DNA of 32,416 bases from an uncultured Collinsella sp. (GCA_900543505.1 UQSB01000022.1:1-32416), one strand, 5' to 3'. Positions 1 to 7,353 are shown, counted from the first letter of the stretch. The notes: generated by a model not told the origin, from the sequence alone. A program made the numbers and translations.

Positions 1-66
1 CGCGTTGCGCTGAGTCCTGAGGCTGTTGCAATGAAGATGAGAATCAAGGGCGGGAAACCCGCCTGA
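1..66 (+). CDS. Possible C-terminal end of an upstream protein
   Basis: Frame 1 is open from the window edge to a TGA at 64-66 and gives about 21 residues ending in IKGGKPA. The fragment is too short to assign to a family, and the open frame could be chance. It is listed because a hairpin follows at once (67-87) and a promoter-like sequence for the next operon begins after that, as expected at the end of a gene. Confidence 0.35.
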   Translation, partial: RVALSPEAVAMKMRIKGGKPA

Positions 67-87
67 AATCTTTTTAAAAAAGATTTC
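67..87. terminator. AT-rich inverted repeat at end of upstream gene
   Basis: AAATCTTTTT is followed directly by AAAAAAGATTT, a near-perfect inverted repeat with almost no loop. A smaller GGCGGGAAACCCGCC hairpin overlaps the end of the preceding open frame. No T-tract follows (CCCC does), so the terminator role is tentative. Confidence 0.35.
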
Positions 88-114
88 CCCGCACACACTT
101 CGCTGTGCTATAGT
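84..114 (+). promoter_or_regulatory. Putative promoter of the tryptophan-leader operon
   Basis: An extended -10 element, TGCTATAGT, lies at 106-114, with TATAGT at 109-114. A weak -35 (TTTCCC, 84-89) sits 19 bp upstream. The position suits a transcript starting about 50 nt before the leader peptide. This was assigned by eye only. Confidence 0.45.
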
Positions 115-172
115 GCAGCGCAACAGCAACTAGGTGCGACCACGCCACGGCATCACGAAAGGAGCCACCAAC

Positions 173-241
173 ATGAAGAACACGATGAACTCTCTCAACA
201 ACTGGTGGTGGCGTGATGCGAATACGATCGGTCGACAGTGA
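173..241 (+). CDS. Tryptophan leader peptide (Trp-Trp-Trp), attenuation control
   Basis: A 22-codon reading frame starts at ATG 173 behind AAAGGAG (158-164) and ends at TGA 239-241. It encodes three consecutive Trp codons at 203-211, within the segment LNNWWWRDA. A run of Trp codons in a short peptide just upstream of a terminator hairpin is the hallmark of ribosome-mediated trp attenuation. The sequence CGGTCGA at 229-235, inside codons 19-21, is complementary to TCGACCG at 291-297 in the terminator hairpin and can act as antiterminator. A ribosome stalled at the Trp codons would leave 229-235 free, while one reaching the stop would cover it. The controlled genes are the ECF transporter downstream, which argues that its substrate is tryptophan or a precursor. 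Confidence 0.85.
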   Translation: MKNTMNSLNNWWWRDANTIGRQ

Positions 242-277
242 GTCCCTCACGCCTGTTTTTGCGCTCTAGGTGATTGG

Positions 278-309
278 AAGGCCTCCGGTTTCGACCGGGG
301 GCCTTTTTC
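278..309 (+). terminator. Attenuator terminator hairpin after the Trp leader
   Basis: AAGGCCTCCGGT (278-289), a TTCG tetraloop (290-293) and ACCGGGGGCCTT (294-305) form a 12-bp stem with one G-U pair. Five T residues begin at 304. It sits 36 nt after the leader stop and 76 nt before the transporter start. The 3' arm and loop (291-297) also pair with 229-235, so the two structures exclude each other. Confidence 0.85.
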
Positions 310-385
310 TATCTCGAGCCCGATCGCATTCGCATCACGCGCCTCCGCTTTTCTCTTGCACTCCCATTCCGAAAGGATTTTCACC

Positions 386-955
386 ATGTCTCAGAACACC
401 GCCGCTCAGCCCCGCACCGTCCAGACCGCCGACCGCGGCAAACTCGATGTCCGCGCCCTCGTCCTGCTCGCCATCCTGCTCGCCGCCGGCTTCATCCTCA
501 ACTTCACCGTCGGCAAGGCAATCTCGGGCATCTCGGGCGGCATGATCAGCCCCGAGTTCATCATCTCGGCCTTCTGCCTCACCATCCTGGTCGTTCGCCC
601 CAACATCGGTCAGGCGCTCGTCATTGGCCTCATCTCGGCTGCCGTGATCCAGATCACCACCACTTCGCCGTTCGTCGATTTTGCCGCCGAGGGCATCGCC
701 GCCATGCTCATGGCCGGCATCGTCAACGCCGCCGGCAAGAACGGTCAGGTCAAGCCCGCCATCGCCATTGTCGCAACCTTCGTGACCACCTTTGTCTCCG
801 GCGCCATCTTCATGGTCATCAAGATGGCCATGCTCGGCGTGGTCGGCGAGCTCGCCGCCGCCATGTTGCCCGTCGTCGCCATGACCGCCGTCTTTAACGC
901 CATTCTGGTCGGCGCCCTCTATCTGCCCATCCAAAAGGCTCTGAAGCTTAACTAA
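386..955 (+). CDS. ECF transporter S component, probable tryptophan uptake (TrpP-like)
   Basis: A 189-residue integral membrane protein. The start ATG 386 has GAAAGGA 8 nt upstream, and an in-frame ATG at 356 lacks such a site. After a hydrophilic N terminus of about 24 residues, five or six hydrophobic segments alternate with short loops, typical of small substrate-binding (S) subunits of energy-coupling-factor importers. The ATPase and EcfT genes follow directly, so this looks like a dedicated ECF system. Substrate cannot be read from the protein itself. The Trp-rich leader upstream and a general resemblance to the TrpP family point to tryptophan. A different aromatic substrate remains possible. 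Confidence 0.75.
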   Translation: MSQNTAAQPRTVQTADRGKLDVRALVLLAILLAAGFILNFTVGKAISGISGGMISPEFIISAFCLTILVVRPNIGQALVIGLISAAVIQITTTSPFVDFAAEGIAAMLMAGIVNAAGKNGQVKPAIAIVATFVTTFVSGAIFMVIKMAMLGVVGELAAAMLPVVAMTAVFNAILVGALYLPIQKALKLN

Positions 956-1019
956 CCTGCTCGGCTTTACGAGCCATCCCAACGCTCCACCAGCAAAGAC
1001 TGTCCCAAACAGCTAGCTC

Positions 1020-1063
1020 TTGGGGACGTTCTTAAACGACTAGTCATTAAAGAACGTCCCCAA
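1020..1063. repeat. 14-bp inverted repeat between S-component and ATPase genes
   Basis: TTGGGGACGTTCTT (1020-1033) is matched perfectly by AAGAACGTCCCCAA (1050-1063). The 16-nt loop contains the palindrome GACTAGTC (1038-1045). The repeat lies 8 nt before the GAAAGG ribosome-binding site of the ATPase gene. It has no T-tract, so it is more likely an mRNA-stability or processing hairpin, or a dispersed GGGAC/GTCCC palindrome, than a terminator. A fragment with the same GTCCC core occurs at about 1000-1006. Confidence 0.75.
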
Positions 1064-1081
1064 TGACTATGAAAGGTATCC

Positions 1082-2833
1082 ATGGAAACGATCATCAACG
1101 TCGACGATGTCTCGTTCTCCTATGGCACGCAGACCGAGCAGGCGCTTAGCCACATCTCGCTCAGCGTGAACAAGGGAGATTTCATCGGCATCATCGGGCC
1201 CTCGGGCGCCGGCAAGTCCACGCTTTCCGCCTGCCTGTCGGGCGCCGTGCCCCACCACTACACCGGCACGTTCTTTGGGTCCGTCATGGTTGACGGCCAC
1301 GACACCTGCGAGGTCTCGCTCACCGACGTATCGCAGATCGTCGGCAGCGTGCTGCAAGACATCGACACGCAGATGGTCGCCTCCGTGGTTGAAGATGAGA
1401 TGCTCTTTGGCCTCGAGAACTTTGGCGTGCCGCACGACCAGATTGAGCAGCGCGTCACCGAAACCCTCGAGACCGTCGGCATCAGCGACCTGCGCGACCG
1501 CGAGATCGCCACCCTCTCGGGCGGACAGAAGCAAAAGGTAGCCATCGCTGCCATCCTCGCTATGCGTCCGCGCGTCTTGGTTCTCGACGAGCCCACCGCG
1601 GCACTCGACCCCGCCAGCTCCACGTTGGTCTTCGAGACGCTACGTGAGGCAAACCGCGCACTTGGAATCACCATCGTCGTCGTTGAGCAAAAGGTCGCCC
1701 TGCTCTCGGAGTACTGCAACCGCGTGCTCGTGCTCAACCAGGGCGAAATCGCGCTGCAGGGCGAGCCACACGAGGTCTTCGCGCATACCGACGAGCTCCG
1801 TGCCATCGGCGTCGACTGCCCTCGCGTCACGCGTATCTTCAATAGCCTCGAGGCCGATGGCCTGGTAAGCGGTACCCCTTGCTTGGATGTCGATGAGGCC
1901 GAGCACCTGATTTCGGGCATCGTCGACCCCGCACACGCAAGCAGCGACATTCAGGCACCCGCCGGCTCACCGCACGCACCGTCGTTGCGCCCGCACGCCA
2001 AGGACGCCGAGCCCGTGCTCACCTTCGACCATGTTGAGTTTGCCTATCCCAATGGCGGCGCCGCCGTCCACGACCTCAACCTAACCCTCTATCCCGGCGA
2101 GCTCGTGGGCATCGTCGGCCAGAACGGTGCCGGCAAGACCACGCTCACCAAGCTGCTCACAGGCCTGCTTAAGCCCGCCTCAGGCAGCGTGCGCGTCACG
2201 GGACTGGATACCGCAGCCGTTCCCACGAGCCGTATCGCCCGCGAAGTCGCAACCCTCTTCCAAAACCCTGACCGTCAGATCTGCAAGGACACCGTGCTCG
2301 ACGAGGTCGCCTTTGGCTTGGAGCTTGGCGGCATGGACCGCGCCGAGGCTCTGCGTCGCGCCCAGCTCGTCATCGACCGCTTTGGCCTGCCTGCCGATGA
2401 GGCACCTTTCTCGCTTTCGCGCGGTCAGCGCCAGATGGTGGCACTCGCCTCTGTCGTGGTCGTAGAGCCCAAGATCGTCGTGCTCGACGAGCCCACGAGC
2501 GGCCTTGATTACCGCGAGTGCATGACCGTCATGGAAACGGTGCGCACCATGGCCGAGCGCGGCTGCGCCGTGATTATGGTCTGTCACGACATGGAAGTCG
2601 TTTCCGACTTTGCCGAGCGTATCGTAGTAATGGCCGACGGTCGCATCCTCGACCGCGGCCGCACGCACGAGCTATTCTCGAACATCGATCTCATGCGGCG
2701 TGCCTACGTGGAGCCTCCCCAGGTTATTGAGCTCTCGCGCCGTCTGGCATCTTCCGTCTCGCCCGCTTTTGCGCAGGTGAGCGAGGTCACCGATGTCGTT
2801 CGCATTACCAAGGAGATGGTCCGCCGTGGTTAA
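1082..2833 (+). CDS. ECF transporter ATPase, two ATP-binding domains fused
   Basis: A 583-residue cytoplasmic energy-coupling protein that powers the adjacent membrane subunits. Domain 1 has Walker A GPSGAGKST (39-47), signature LSGGQ (145-149) and Walker B VLVLDEPT (165-172). Domain 2 has Walker A GQNGAGKTT (346-354), signature LSRGQ (445-449) and Walker B IVVLDEPT (465-472). The linker is about residues 240-310 and is Pro/Ala/His-rich near its end. EcfA and EcfA' are usually separate proteins of about 280 residues. Here both are in one chain, as in YkoD-type proteins. The second signature has Arg where Gly is usual. The start ATG 1082 has GAAAGG 5 nt upstream. The gene overlaps the EcfT start by 8 nt, so translation is probably coupled. 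Confidence 0.9.
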   Translation: METIINVDDVSFSYGTQTEQALSHISLSVNKGDFIGIIGPSGAGKSTLSACLSGAVPHHYTGTFFGSVMVDGHDTCEVSLTDVSQIVGSVLQDIDTQMVASVVEDEMLFGLENFGVPHDQIEQRVTETLETVGISDLRDREIATLSGGQKQKVAIAAILAMRPRVLVLDEPTAALDPASSTLVFETLREANRALGITIVVVEQKVALLSEYCNRVLVLNQGEIALQGEPHEVFAHTDELRAIGVDCPRVTRIFNSLEADGLVSGTPCLDVDEAEHLISGIVDPAHASSDIQAPAGSPHAPSLRPHAKDAEPVLTFDHVEFAYPNGGAAVHDLNLTLYPGELVGIVGQNGAGKTTLTKLLTGLLKPASGSVRVTGLDTAAVPTSRIAREVATLFQNPDRQICKDTVLDEVAFGLELGGMDRAEALRRAQLVIDRFGLPADEAPFSLSRGQRQMVALASVVVVEPKIVVLDEPTSGLDYRECMTVMETVRTMAERGCAVIMVCHDMEVVSDFAERIVVMADGRILDRGRTHELFSNIDLMRRAYVEPPQVIELSRRLASSVSPAFAQVSEVTDVVRITKEMVRRG

Positions 2834-3572
2834 CGTCATCGACTACATGCCGGGCGATACGCTGCTGCATCGCCTGAACCCCGTCGTCAAACTGGGCCTC
2901 GCCGCCGCCATCATCGTCGGCATCTTCTTGTCCGACACCTACGTGGCGCTGCTGGGCTTTTTGGCACTCACCCTTGCGCTGGGCGCCTATGCCGGTGTCG
3001 TCAACCGTCTGTTCTCGCTACTCAAGTTGCTGATCCCGCTCGCGCTTATCATGCTGGTGCTCCAGCTGGCCTTTATGCGCGATGGCAACGTGATGTGGGG
3101 CTTTATCACCGACACGGGCCTCATCACAGGATCGAAGGCCTGTCTGCGCCTACTGGGTGTGGCGTTACCACTCATCCTCATGCTCATGGTGACCAAGCTC
3201 AACGACCTTGCCAACGCCTGCGTCGAGGTGCTGCACGTACCGTATCGCTATGCCTTCACCTTTACCACGGCGCTGCGCTTTGTGCCGGTGTTTGGTCAGG
3301 AGATGAACGCCATCATGGAGGCGCAGACCGCACGCGGCGTCGAGTACGACACCAAGAACCCCATCAAGAAGCTTAAGCTCATGCTGCCACTGTGCGTGCC
3401 ACTGCTCATCTCGAGCGTGGGCAAGACCGATGCCACGGCCTTGGCGGCAGAACAGCGCGGCTTCTATCTGCGCACGCGCGCCAGCTCGTACAAGCGCTAC
3501 CCCATCAAGGGCCTGGACATTGCCGTACTTATTATCAGCATTGCCCTCATCGCCCTCGGATTCCTCTTCTAA
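2826..3572 (+). CDS. ecfT: ECF transporter transmembrane subunit EcfT
   Basis: The scaffold membrane subunit linking the S component to the ATPase, 248 residues. It has four to six hydrophobic segments (about 20-55, 60-83, 100-122 and 230-248) and two coupling motifs characteristic of EcfT, ARG at 169-171 and QRG at 210-212, which contact the ATPases in known ECF structures. The chosen start is GTG 2826, which has AAGGAG (2810-2815) 10 nt upstream and overlaps the ATPase stop by 8 nt. An ATG at 2793 lies deep inside the ATPase gene. It is the last gene of the operon, and a strong hairpin terminator follows. Confidence 0.88.
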   Translation: MVNVIDYMPGDTLLHRLNPVVKLGLAAAIIVGIFLSDTYVALLGFLALTLALGAYAGVVNRLFSLLKLLIPLALIMLVLQLAFMRDGNVMWGFITDTGLITGSKACLRLLGVALPLILMLMVTKLNDLANACVEVLHVPYRYAFTFTTALRFVPVFGQEMNAIMEAQTARGVEYDTKNPIKKLKLMLPLCVPLLISSVGKTDATALAAEQRGFYLRTRASSYKRYPIKGLDIAVLIISIALIALGFLF

Positions 3573-3601
3573 CCCATCGCCACCGGCAACCGCCCAACGC
3601 A

Positions 3602-3638
3602 AAAGGCCTCGGCTCGCACTAAACGAGCCGAGGCCTTT
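3602..3638 (+). terminator. Terminator after the ECF operon
   Basis: AAAGGCCTCGGCTCG (3602-3616), loop CACTAAA and CGAGCCGAGGCCTTT (3624-3638) form a perfect 15-bp stem. It lies 30 bp after the ecfT stop and 60 bp before the end of the converging racemase gene. A/T flanks on both sides would let it serve either strand. Confidence 0.85.
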
Positions 3639-3697
3639 ACTGTTTCACCAGATAAAACCCACCAAAATAAAACTGTCCCTTTTTGGCAGGTCGGAAG

Positions 3698-4444
3698 CTA
3701 GAGGCGGTAGGGGGCGCCGCTGCGGATGATGGATTCGCGCACCAGGACATCCATGGCGTCGAGGGTAATCTCGGGCATCTCTCGGTACTTCTGCAGCACC
3801 GATAGCTCGGTGCAGGCCAGAATGACGCGGTCGCAGCCGCTACGGGCGAACTCCCACATCACGCGGTCGAACTTATCCATATCGGGCTCACGTCCGGCCT
3901 TCACATCATCGTAGATAAGCGACATCACATCGTTCTGACGTTTCACGCTGGGATAGACAACCTCGACACCCGCAGCCTCGCATTCGCGGCCGTAGACGCC
4001 CGCGCCCACGGTGCCGTCGGTTCCCATAATGCCAATCTTGTGCACCGGCTCGGCCGGCATACTCAGGTTGGGGTCGAACTCGCACTCCCCCATCACCGCA
4101 CCCGCAAGGGCATAGCGAACCGACTCGCGCGGCATGTGGATAATCGGCACCTTCGTAAAAGACTGAATCTGGTCGTAAAAGTAGTGTGACGTGTTGCAGG
4201 GAATGGCAATGTGCGCACAGCCCAGCGACTCGAGTGCCTGGGCACATTCTTTCATGGTCGCCAGCAGCTTGGCGTGCTCGCCGGTCTTAATGGCCAGTGT
4301 GCGGTCGGGCATGGTCGACTTGGAGAGCACCACCATGTCGATATGTTCCTGATCGCAGGCAGCAGCCGTGTGGCGCACCACCTGGTCGTAGTAATACGAC
4401 GTGGCCTCGGCGCCCATGCCGCCGATAACTCCCAGCTTTTCCAT
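3698..4444 (-). CDS. Aspartate/glutamate racemase family protein, probable aspartate racemase
   Basis: A 248-residue cytosolic cofactor-independent racemase. The N terminus LGVIGGMGAEAT is typical of aspartate racemases. The two catalytic cysteines are visible in IPCNTSH (Cys83) and LACTELS (Cys211). The start at 4444 is set by AAGGAGG about 6 nt upstream. It is the second gene after an ATP-grasp ligase that resembles D-aspartate ligase, and racemase plus ligase is the known arrangement for making a D-Asp peptide bridge in enterococcal peptidoglycan. It would supply D-Asp from L-Asp. Glutamate or another amino acid as substrate cannot be excluded. Its own promoter-like sequence is present upstream. 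Confidence 0.85.
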   Translation of the reverse strand: MEKLGVIGGMGAEATSYYYDQVVRHTAAACDQEHIDMVVLSKSTMPDRTLAIKTGEHAKLLATMKECAQALESLGCAHIAIPCNTSHYFYDQIQSFTKVPIIHMPRESVRYALAGAVMGECEFDPNLSMPAEPVHKIGIMGTDGTVGAGVYGRECEAAGVEVVYPSVKRQNDVMSLIYDDVKAGREPDMDKFDRVMWEFARSGCDRVILACTELSVLQKYREMPEITLDAMDVLVRESIIRSGAPYRL

Positions 4445-4480
4445 CGCCGCCTCCTTGGTGACGCTTGCGCAATTGCGCGT

Positions 4481-4507
4481 ATCATACCCGCGCCCGCCCG
4501 ATGTAAA
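4481..4507 (-). promoter_or_regulatory. Putative promoter of the aspartate racemase gene
   Basis: On the minus strand TTTACA (4507-4502) and TATGAT (4486-4481) are 15 bp apart, about 40 nt before the racemase start. A perfect 12-bp palindrome GCGCAATTGCGC (4467-4478) lies between promoter and gene and could be an operator. The spacing is short of the ideal 17 bp, so the call is moderate. Confidence 0.45.
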
Positions 4508-4519
4508 CCGGACGGGCGC
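4490..4519 (-). repeat. GC-rich hairpin between ligase and racemase genes
   Basis: GCGCCCGCCCG (4490-4500) and CGGACGGGCGC (4509-4519) pair over 11 positions, with one G-U wobble in the minus-strand RNA, around an 8-nt loop. It lies 9 nt after the ligase stop and overlaps the putative racemase promoter. It has no T-tract. It may partly uncouple the two genes or protect the upstream message. Confidence 0.6.
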
Positions 4520-4528
4520 CGCACTCAT

Positions 4529-5785
4529 CTACTTGTAATACGTCTTGAACAGCTTAAAGTGGCGCAGCTTGGTGTGCCACATGCGCAGCCAGCGGTTAAA
4601 GACAAAGTCGCCCTTCATAAACGAAGGGTCGGCGCCCTTGCCTTCCTTGTCCAGACGATGCACCTTAGCGCGCAGCTCGGGATCCTTGACGTACTTGTCG
4701 ACGACGCCCATGGGGACGACCATCCACAGCGCCTCGTCCTGCGCCGTCACAAACTCCGGCTCAAACGGGCGGTTGAACACATACTCGTCCACCACATACT
4801 TGGCAACGTTAAAGCCGCTGTTGGTTACGTAGTAGTTGCTACGGCCCTGGCGCGTGTTGAAATCGAAGAACTTAAACGAGCCGTCGCGCTCGTCGTACTT
4901 AACGTCAAAGTTGGAATAGCCCACAAAGTGAAGGTCCTCGAGCAACTTGCGCACGCCGCCCATAAGCTCGTCATTGGGCTCAGTGATGATGCAGGCGTGA
5001 TTACCGACACCGTGAGGCTGATGCTCCTCGAGCAGCACGTGACCCAGGCACATCATGCGGACCTTGCCGTTGCGGTCGGAATAGCTGGTGAGCACGCGCA
5101 TGTACTCGTCGTTGCCGGGCACGCGATCCTGCAAGATCAGGTCGTCAGTGTAGCCGCTGGCATACGAGTCGCGAATGACCTGTTCCAGCTCGGCACGGTC
5201 GGCAATCTCATAGGCCTTTTTCTGGCCCTCGAACTCGTGCTGCCACCACATGATGCCGTCAGAAGGCTTCAGAATCATCGGGTAAGGAAAATCGATCTGG
5301 TCGAGCACTTCGGCAGGCGCCTCACCCTGGGCATTGAGCATCGCCTTGGTAAAGGTAAACGTGTGCGGATAGGGCACGCCATGCTTCTCGCACAGCTCGT
5401 AGAAGATCTCCTTCTTCTGGCACTGCTCAAGCATGCTATAGGGAGCGTAAGGCGCGACGATGTTATCCGCCAACTCATGGGCATCCTTGGCCTGAGCCAC
5501 GAGGGCAACATAGTTGTCGCCACAGCCCACAAGGACAATCGTCTTGTCGGCATGCGCTTGGGCAATGCCGTTGACGGTTTTGAGCATCACGGGCATGGTG
5601 TCGATGTCCACGTTGGGCGTGTAATCGATAATCTGGCTGCGGTACGCGGGACCCGTCTGATACTTGCCAAAGACCAGACTCTTGACCTGGTACTCCTCGT
5701 AGAAGGCGCGCGCCACCGAATAGGCGTTGATGTCGCCACCGAGCAGCACGGGAATGAACTCGCGCTCTGTAAATTGCAATGCCAT
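4529..5785 (-). CDS. ATP-grasp ligase, probable D-aspartate ligase for peptidoglycan
   Basis: A 418-residue cytosolic enzyme of the ATP-grasp superfamily. The N terminus FIPVLLGGDINAYSVARAF strongly recalls enterococcal D-aspartate ligase (Asl), which joins D-Asp to the side-chain amine of residue 3 of the UDP-linked peptide. Mid-protein motifs fit ATP-grasp: FPYPMILKPSDG with the ATP-contacting lysine, LILQDRVPG, and the metal-binding segment FKFFDFNTRQGRSN. The start at 5785 has AGGAAG 6 nt upstream. The gene is followed by an aspartate racemase on the same strand, which supports the D-Asp substrate. Annotation pipelines may call it only 'carboxylate-amine ligase'. D-Asp specificity is inferred from resemblance and context. 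Confidence 0.78.
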   Translation of the reverse strand: MALQFTEREFIPVLLGGDINAYSVARAFYEEYQVKSLVFGKYQTGPAYRSQIIDYTPNVDIDTMPVMLKTVNGIAQAHADKTIVLVGCGDNYVALVAQAKDAHELADNIVAPYAPYSMLEQCQKKEIFYELCEKHGVPYPHTFTFTKAMLNAQGEAPAEVLDQIDFPYPMILKPSDGIMWWQHEFEGQKKAYEIADRAELEQVIRDSYASGYTDDLILQDRVPGNDEYMRVLTSYSDRNGKVRMMCLGHVLLEEHQPHGVGNHACIITEPNDELMGGVRKLLEDLHFVGYSNFDVKYDERDGSFKFFDFNTRQGRSNYYVTNSGFNVAKYVVDEYVFNRPFEPEFVTAQDEALWMVVPMGVVDKYVKDPELRAKVHRLDKEGKGADPSFMKGDFVFNRWLRMWHTKLRHFKLFKTYYK

Positions 5786-6180
5786 GGAAACTTCCTATCA
5801 TGAACTGCCCACACAACGGGCGGTCTTTGCGCAACTGATTTATTCTAGCGTGCCAAACCGCCGGCGCCCAAAGCTCCACCGTATCTATGGCAATCGATGC
5901 AATCGTCCAGCATAAAGGCCGCACTCACCGCGATGGGGCCTTGTAGCTGCAAACCCCCTGTTGAGATAGCTTTCACGACCGAAAGCCCGTCCGCAAACAG
6001 GCCCCCGTAACGTTAAAGTTGAACTCTATGGTTTCTCAACAATTCATCATAACTGCAGGTCAAAGCCAAAGCCTCAAGTTCAACTTGACCCTTTGGAACC
6101 TTTAAGGTTCAAGTTGAGGTCGAAAGCAGTAGTAGAATACCGTTCGAACCATAACCTACGATTGATTGCAGAGGGACTGG
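5786..6180. other. 395-bp divergent intergenic region with nested hairpins
   Basis: There is no convincing gene. On the minus strand TAGAAT (near 5841-5846) could be the -10 of the ligase promoter. AAGGCC (5915-5920) pairs with GGCCTT (5937-5942). CCTGTT (5957-5962) pairs with AACAGG (5996-6001) around an inner GCTTTC (5969-5974) and GAAAGC (5981-5986), a two-tier structure that might be part of a small RNA. The right part, 6015-6149, holds the palindrome cluster listed separately. Confidence 0.5.
6015..6149 (+). promoter_or_regulatory. Palindrome cluster and putative promoter of the secreted lysozyme-like gene
   Basis: Related elements recur: AAAGTTGAACT (6015-6025), the perfect palindrome CAAGTTCAACTTG (6075-6087), the perfect palindrome GAACCTTTAAGGTTC (6096-6110), CAAGTTGAGG (6110-6119) and GTTCGAAC (6142-6149). 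A possible -10, TAGAAT, lies at 6133-6138, with TTCAAG (6108-6113) 19 bp upstream as a weak -35. The spaced CAAGTT half-sites look like binding sites for a dimeric regulator, or they may fold as stacked RNA hairpins. The regulator is unknown. Confidence 0.5.
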
Positions 6181-7314
6181 ATGCAGCATTCGAATCATCG
6201 CACCGCAGCGCTCATTGCGTCGAAGCCGGCTCGTATCATCACGAGCGCCGCGCTCGCCGTTGCGCTGACGGCCACACCGATGCTCTCCCCCGTTGCGGCG
6301 TATGCCGCCTCGCAGGCAACGCAGGACCAGCTTTCCGCAGCCCAGCAGAAGATCGAAGCCGCCACGAGCGCCTACAACGACGCCCGCACCAAACTCGATA
6401 ACCTGCAAAAGCAGATTGACTCCAATGAGGCGAGCATCGAGGAAATCGAGGCTAAGCTTCCCGAGCAGCAGGCCAAGGCAAGCTCTGCCATGCGCGATCT
6501 GTACAAGTATCAGAAGGGCACCAATCCCATCGTGAGCTTCCTGGTCAACGCGCAGAGCCTGGGTGAGTTCATCACGACCTGCAAATACACCAACCAGATC
6601 ACGAGCTCGAGCGTCGACGAGATCGAAGAGCTCAATAACATGCAAACCGAACTCGAGCAGAACAAGGCCGAGCTCCAGCAGGCCAAGTCACAGCTTGAAG
6701 CGGAACAGAAAAACGCCGAGGATGCGCTGGCGCAGGCCCAGCAGCTCCGCAGCGAGGCACAGGCAAAAGCCGAGCAGGAAAATGCCGCCGAGATCGCCAA
6801 GCTTGAGGCCGATAAGGCCGCTGCCGCCGAGAAGCTCTCGGGCGAGGGCGTAAGCGGCAGCAATTCCAGCAGCCAGGCCACCAACACCAACACCACCATC
6901 GACACCACGGTGAACAACGCCAATACCGGTAGCTCCGATTACGATTCGTTCATTAATGAGTGGACGAGCCGCATCGACAATTATCTTGCCGGCTCCCCCA
7001 TGGCAGGCCAGGGTTACAACTTTGCCGTCGCCGCTTGGAATACCGGTGTCGACCCCCGCTGGTCCCCCGCCATCGCCTGCATCGAGAGCACCAAGGGCGC
7101 TTATTGCGCCAATTCTTACAACGCCTGGGGCTGGAGTGCACGTGGTGGCGGTTGGCGCAGCTTTGGCAGCTGGAGCGAGGGCATCTCCGCTCACGTTGCC
7201 TATCTGGGCGCCAACTACGGCTCCACCCTTACCCCGGCAGCGGCCAAAAAGTACTGCCCGCCCACGTGGCAGGACTGGTACAACAAAGTCGCCGCTCAGA
7301 TGAACCGCATCTAA
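6181..7314 (+). CDS. Secreted coiled-coil protein with C-terminal lysozyme-like (glucosaminidase/transglycosylase) domain
   Basis: A 377-residue exported protein likely to act on peptidoglycan. Residues 1-37 form a signal peptide: a basic N region, a hydrophobic core of Ala/Val/Leu, and a probable cleavage after PVAAYA. Residues about 40-225 are heptad-rich coiled coil (Gln/Glu/Lys/Ala), like the N-terminal half of PcsB-type cell-separation proteins. A Ser/Asn/Thr linker follows (about 225-260). The C-terminal 115 residues carry a lysozyme-like fold signature, IACIEST with a candidate catalytic Glu, then SYNAWGW and SWSEGISAHVAYL. The start ATG 6181 has AGAGGG 5 nt upstream. A TTG at 6166 is a weaker alternative. 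A degraded copy of its 3' end lies at 8914-9005. Confidence 0.82.
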   Translation: MQHSNHRTAALIASKPARIITSAALAVALTATPMLSPVAAYAASQATQDQLSAAQQKIEAATSAYNDARTKLDNLQKQIDSNEASIEEIEAKLPEQQAKASSAMRDLYKYQKGTNPIVSFLVNAQSLGEFITTCKYTNQITSSSVDEIEELNNMQTELEQNKAELQQAKSQLEAEQKNAEDALAQAQQLRSEAQAKAEQENAAEIAKLEADKAAAAEKLSGEGVSGSNSSSQATNTNTTIDTTVNNANTGSSDYDSFINEWTSRIDNYLAGSPMAGQGYNFAVAAWNTGVDPRWSPAIACIESTKGAYCANSYNAWGWSARGGGWRSFGSWSEGISAHVAYLGANYGSTLTPAAAKKYCPPTWQDWYNKVAAQMNRI

Positions 7315-7324
7315 GTGCAATTGC

Positions 7325-7353
7325 AAAGGGGCCCCAAACGGGACCCCTTTTCT
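7325..7353 (+). terminator. Terminator after the lysozyme-like gene
   Basis: AAAGGGG, C, CCC (7325-7335), loop AAAC and GGG, A, CCCCTTTT (7340-7351) form a stem with one internal mismatch and a T-tract, 10 bp after the stop codon. A diverged copy of the same hairpin occurs at about 8980-9007. Confidence 0.85.

Noticed and set aside
4211..5803. 530-codon open frame on the plus strand opposite the D-Asp-ligase-like gene
   Set aside because: It is antisense to a gene with clear ATP-grasp motifs and has no recognisable domain and no suitable ribosome-binding site. Long antisense frames are expected in GC-rich DNA.
5951..6001. Known riboswitch or structured RNA between the ligase and lysozyme-like genes
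   Set aside because: Two nested stems are present, but no conserved landmarks of a riboswitch class I know could be matched. It is kept only as an intergenic description.
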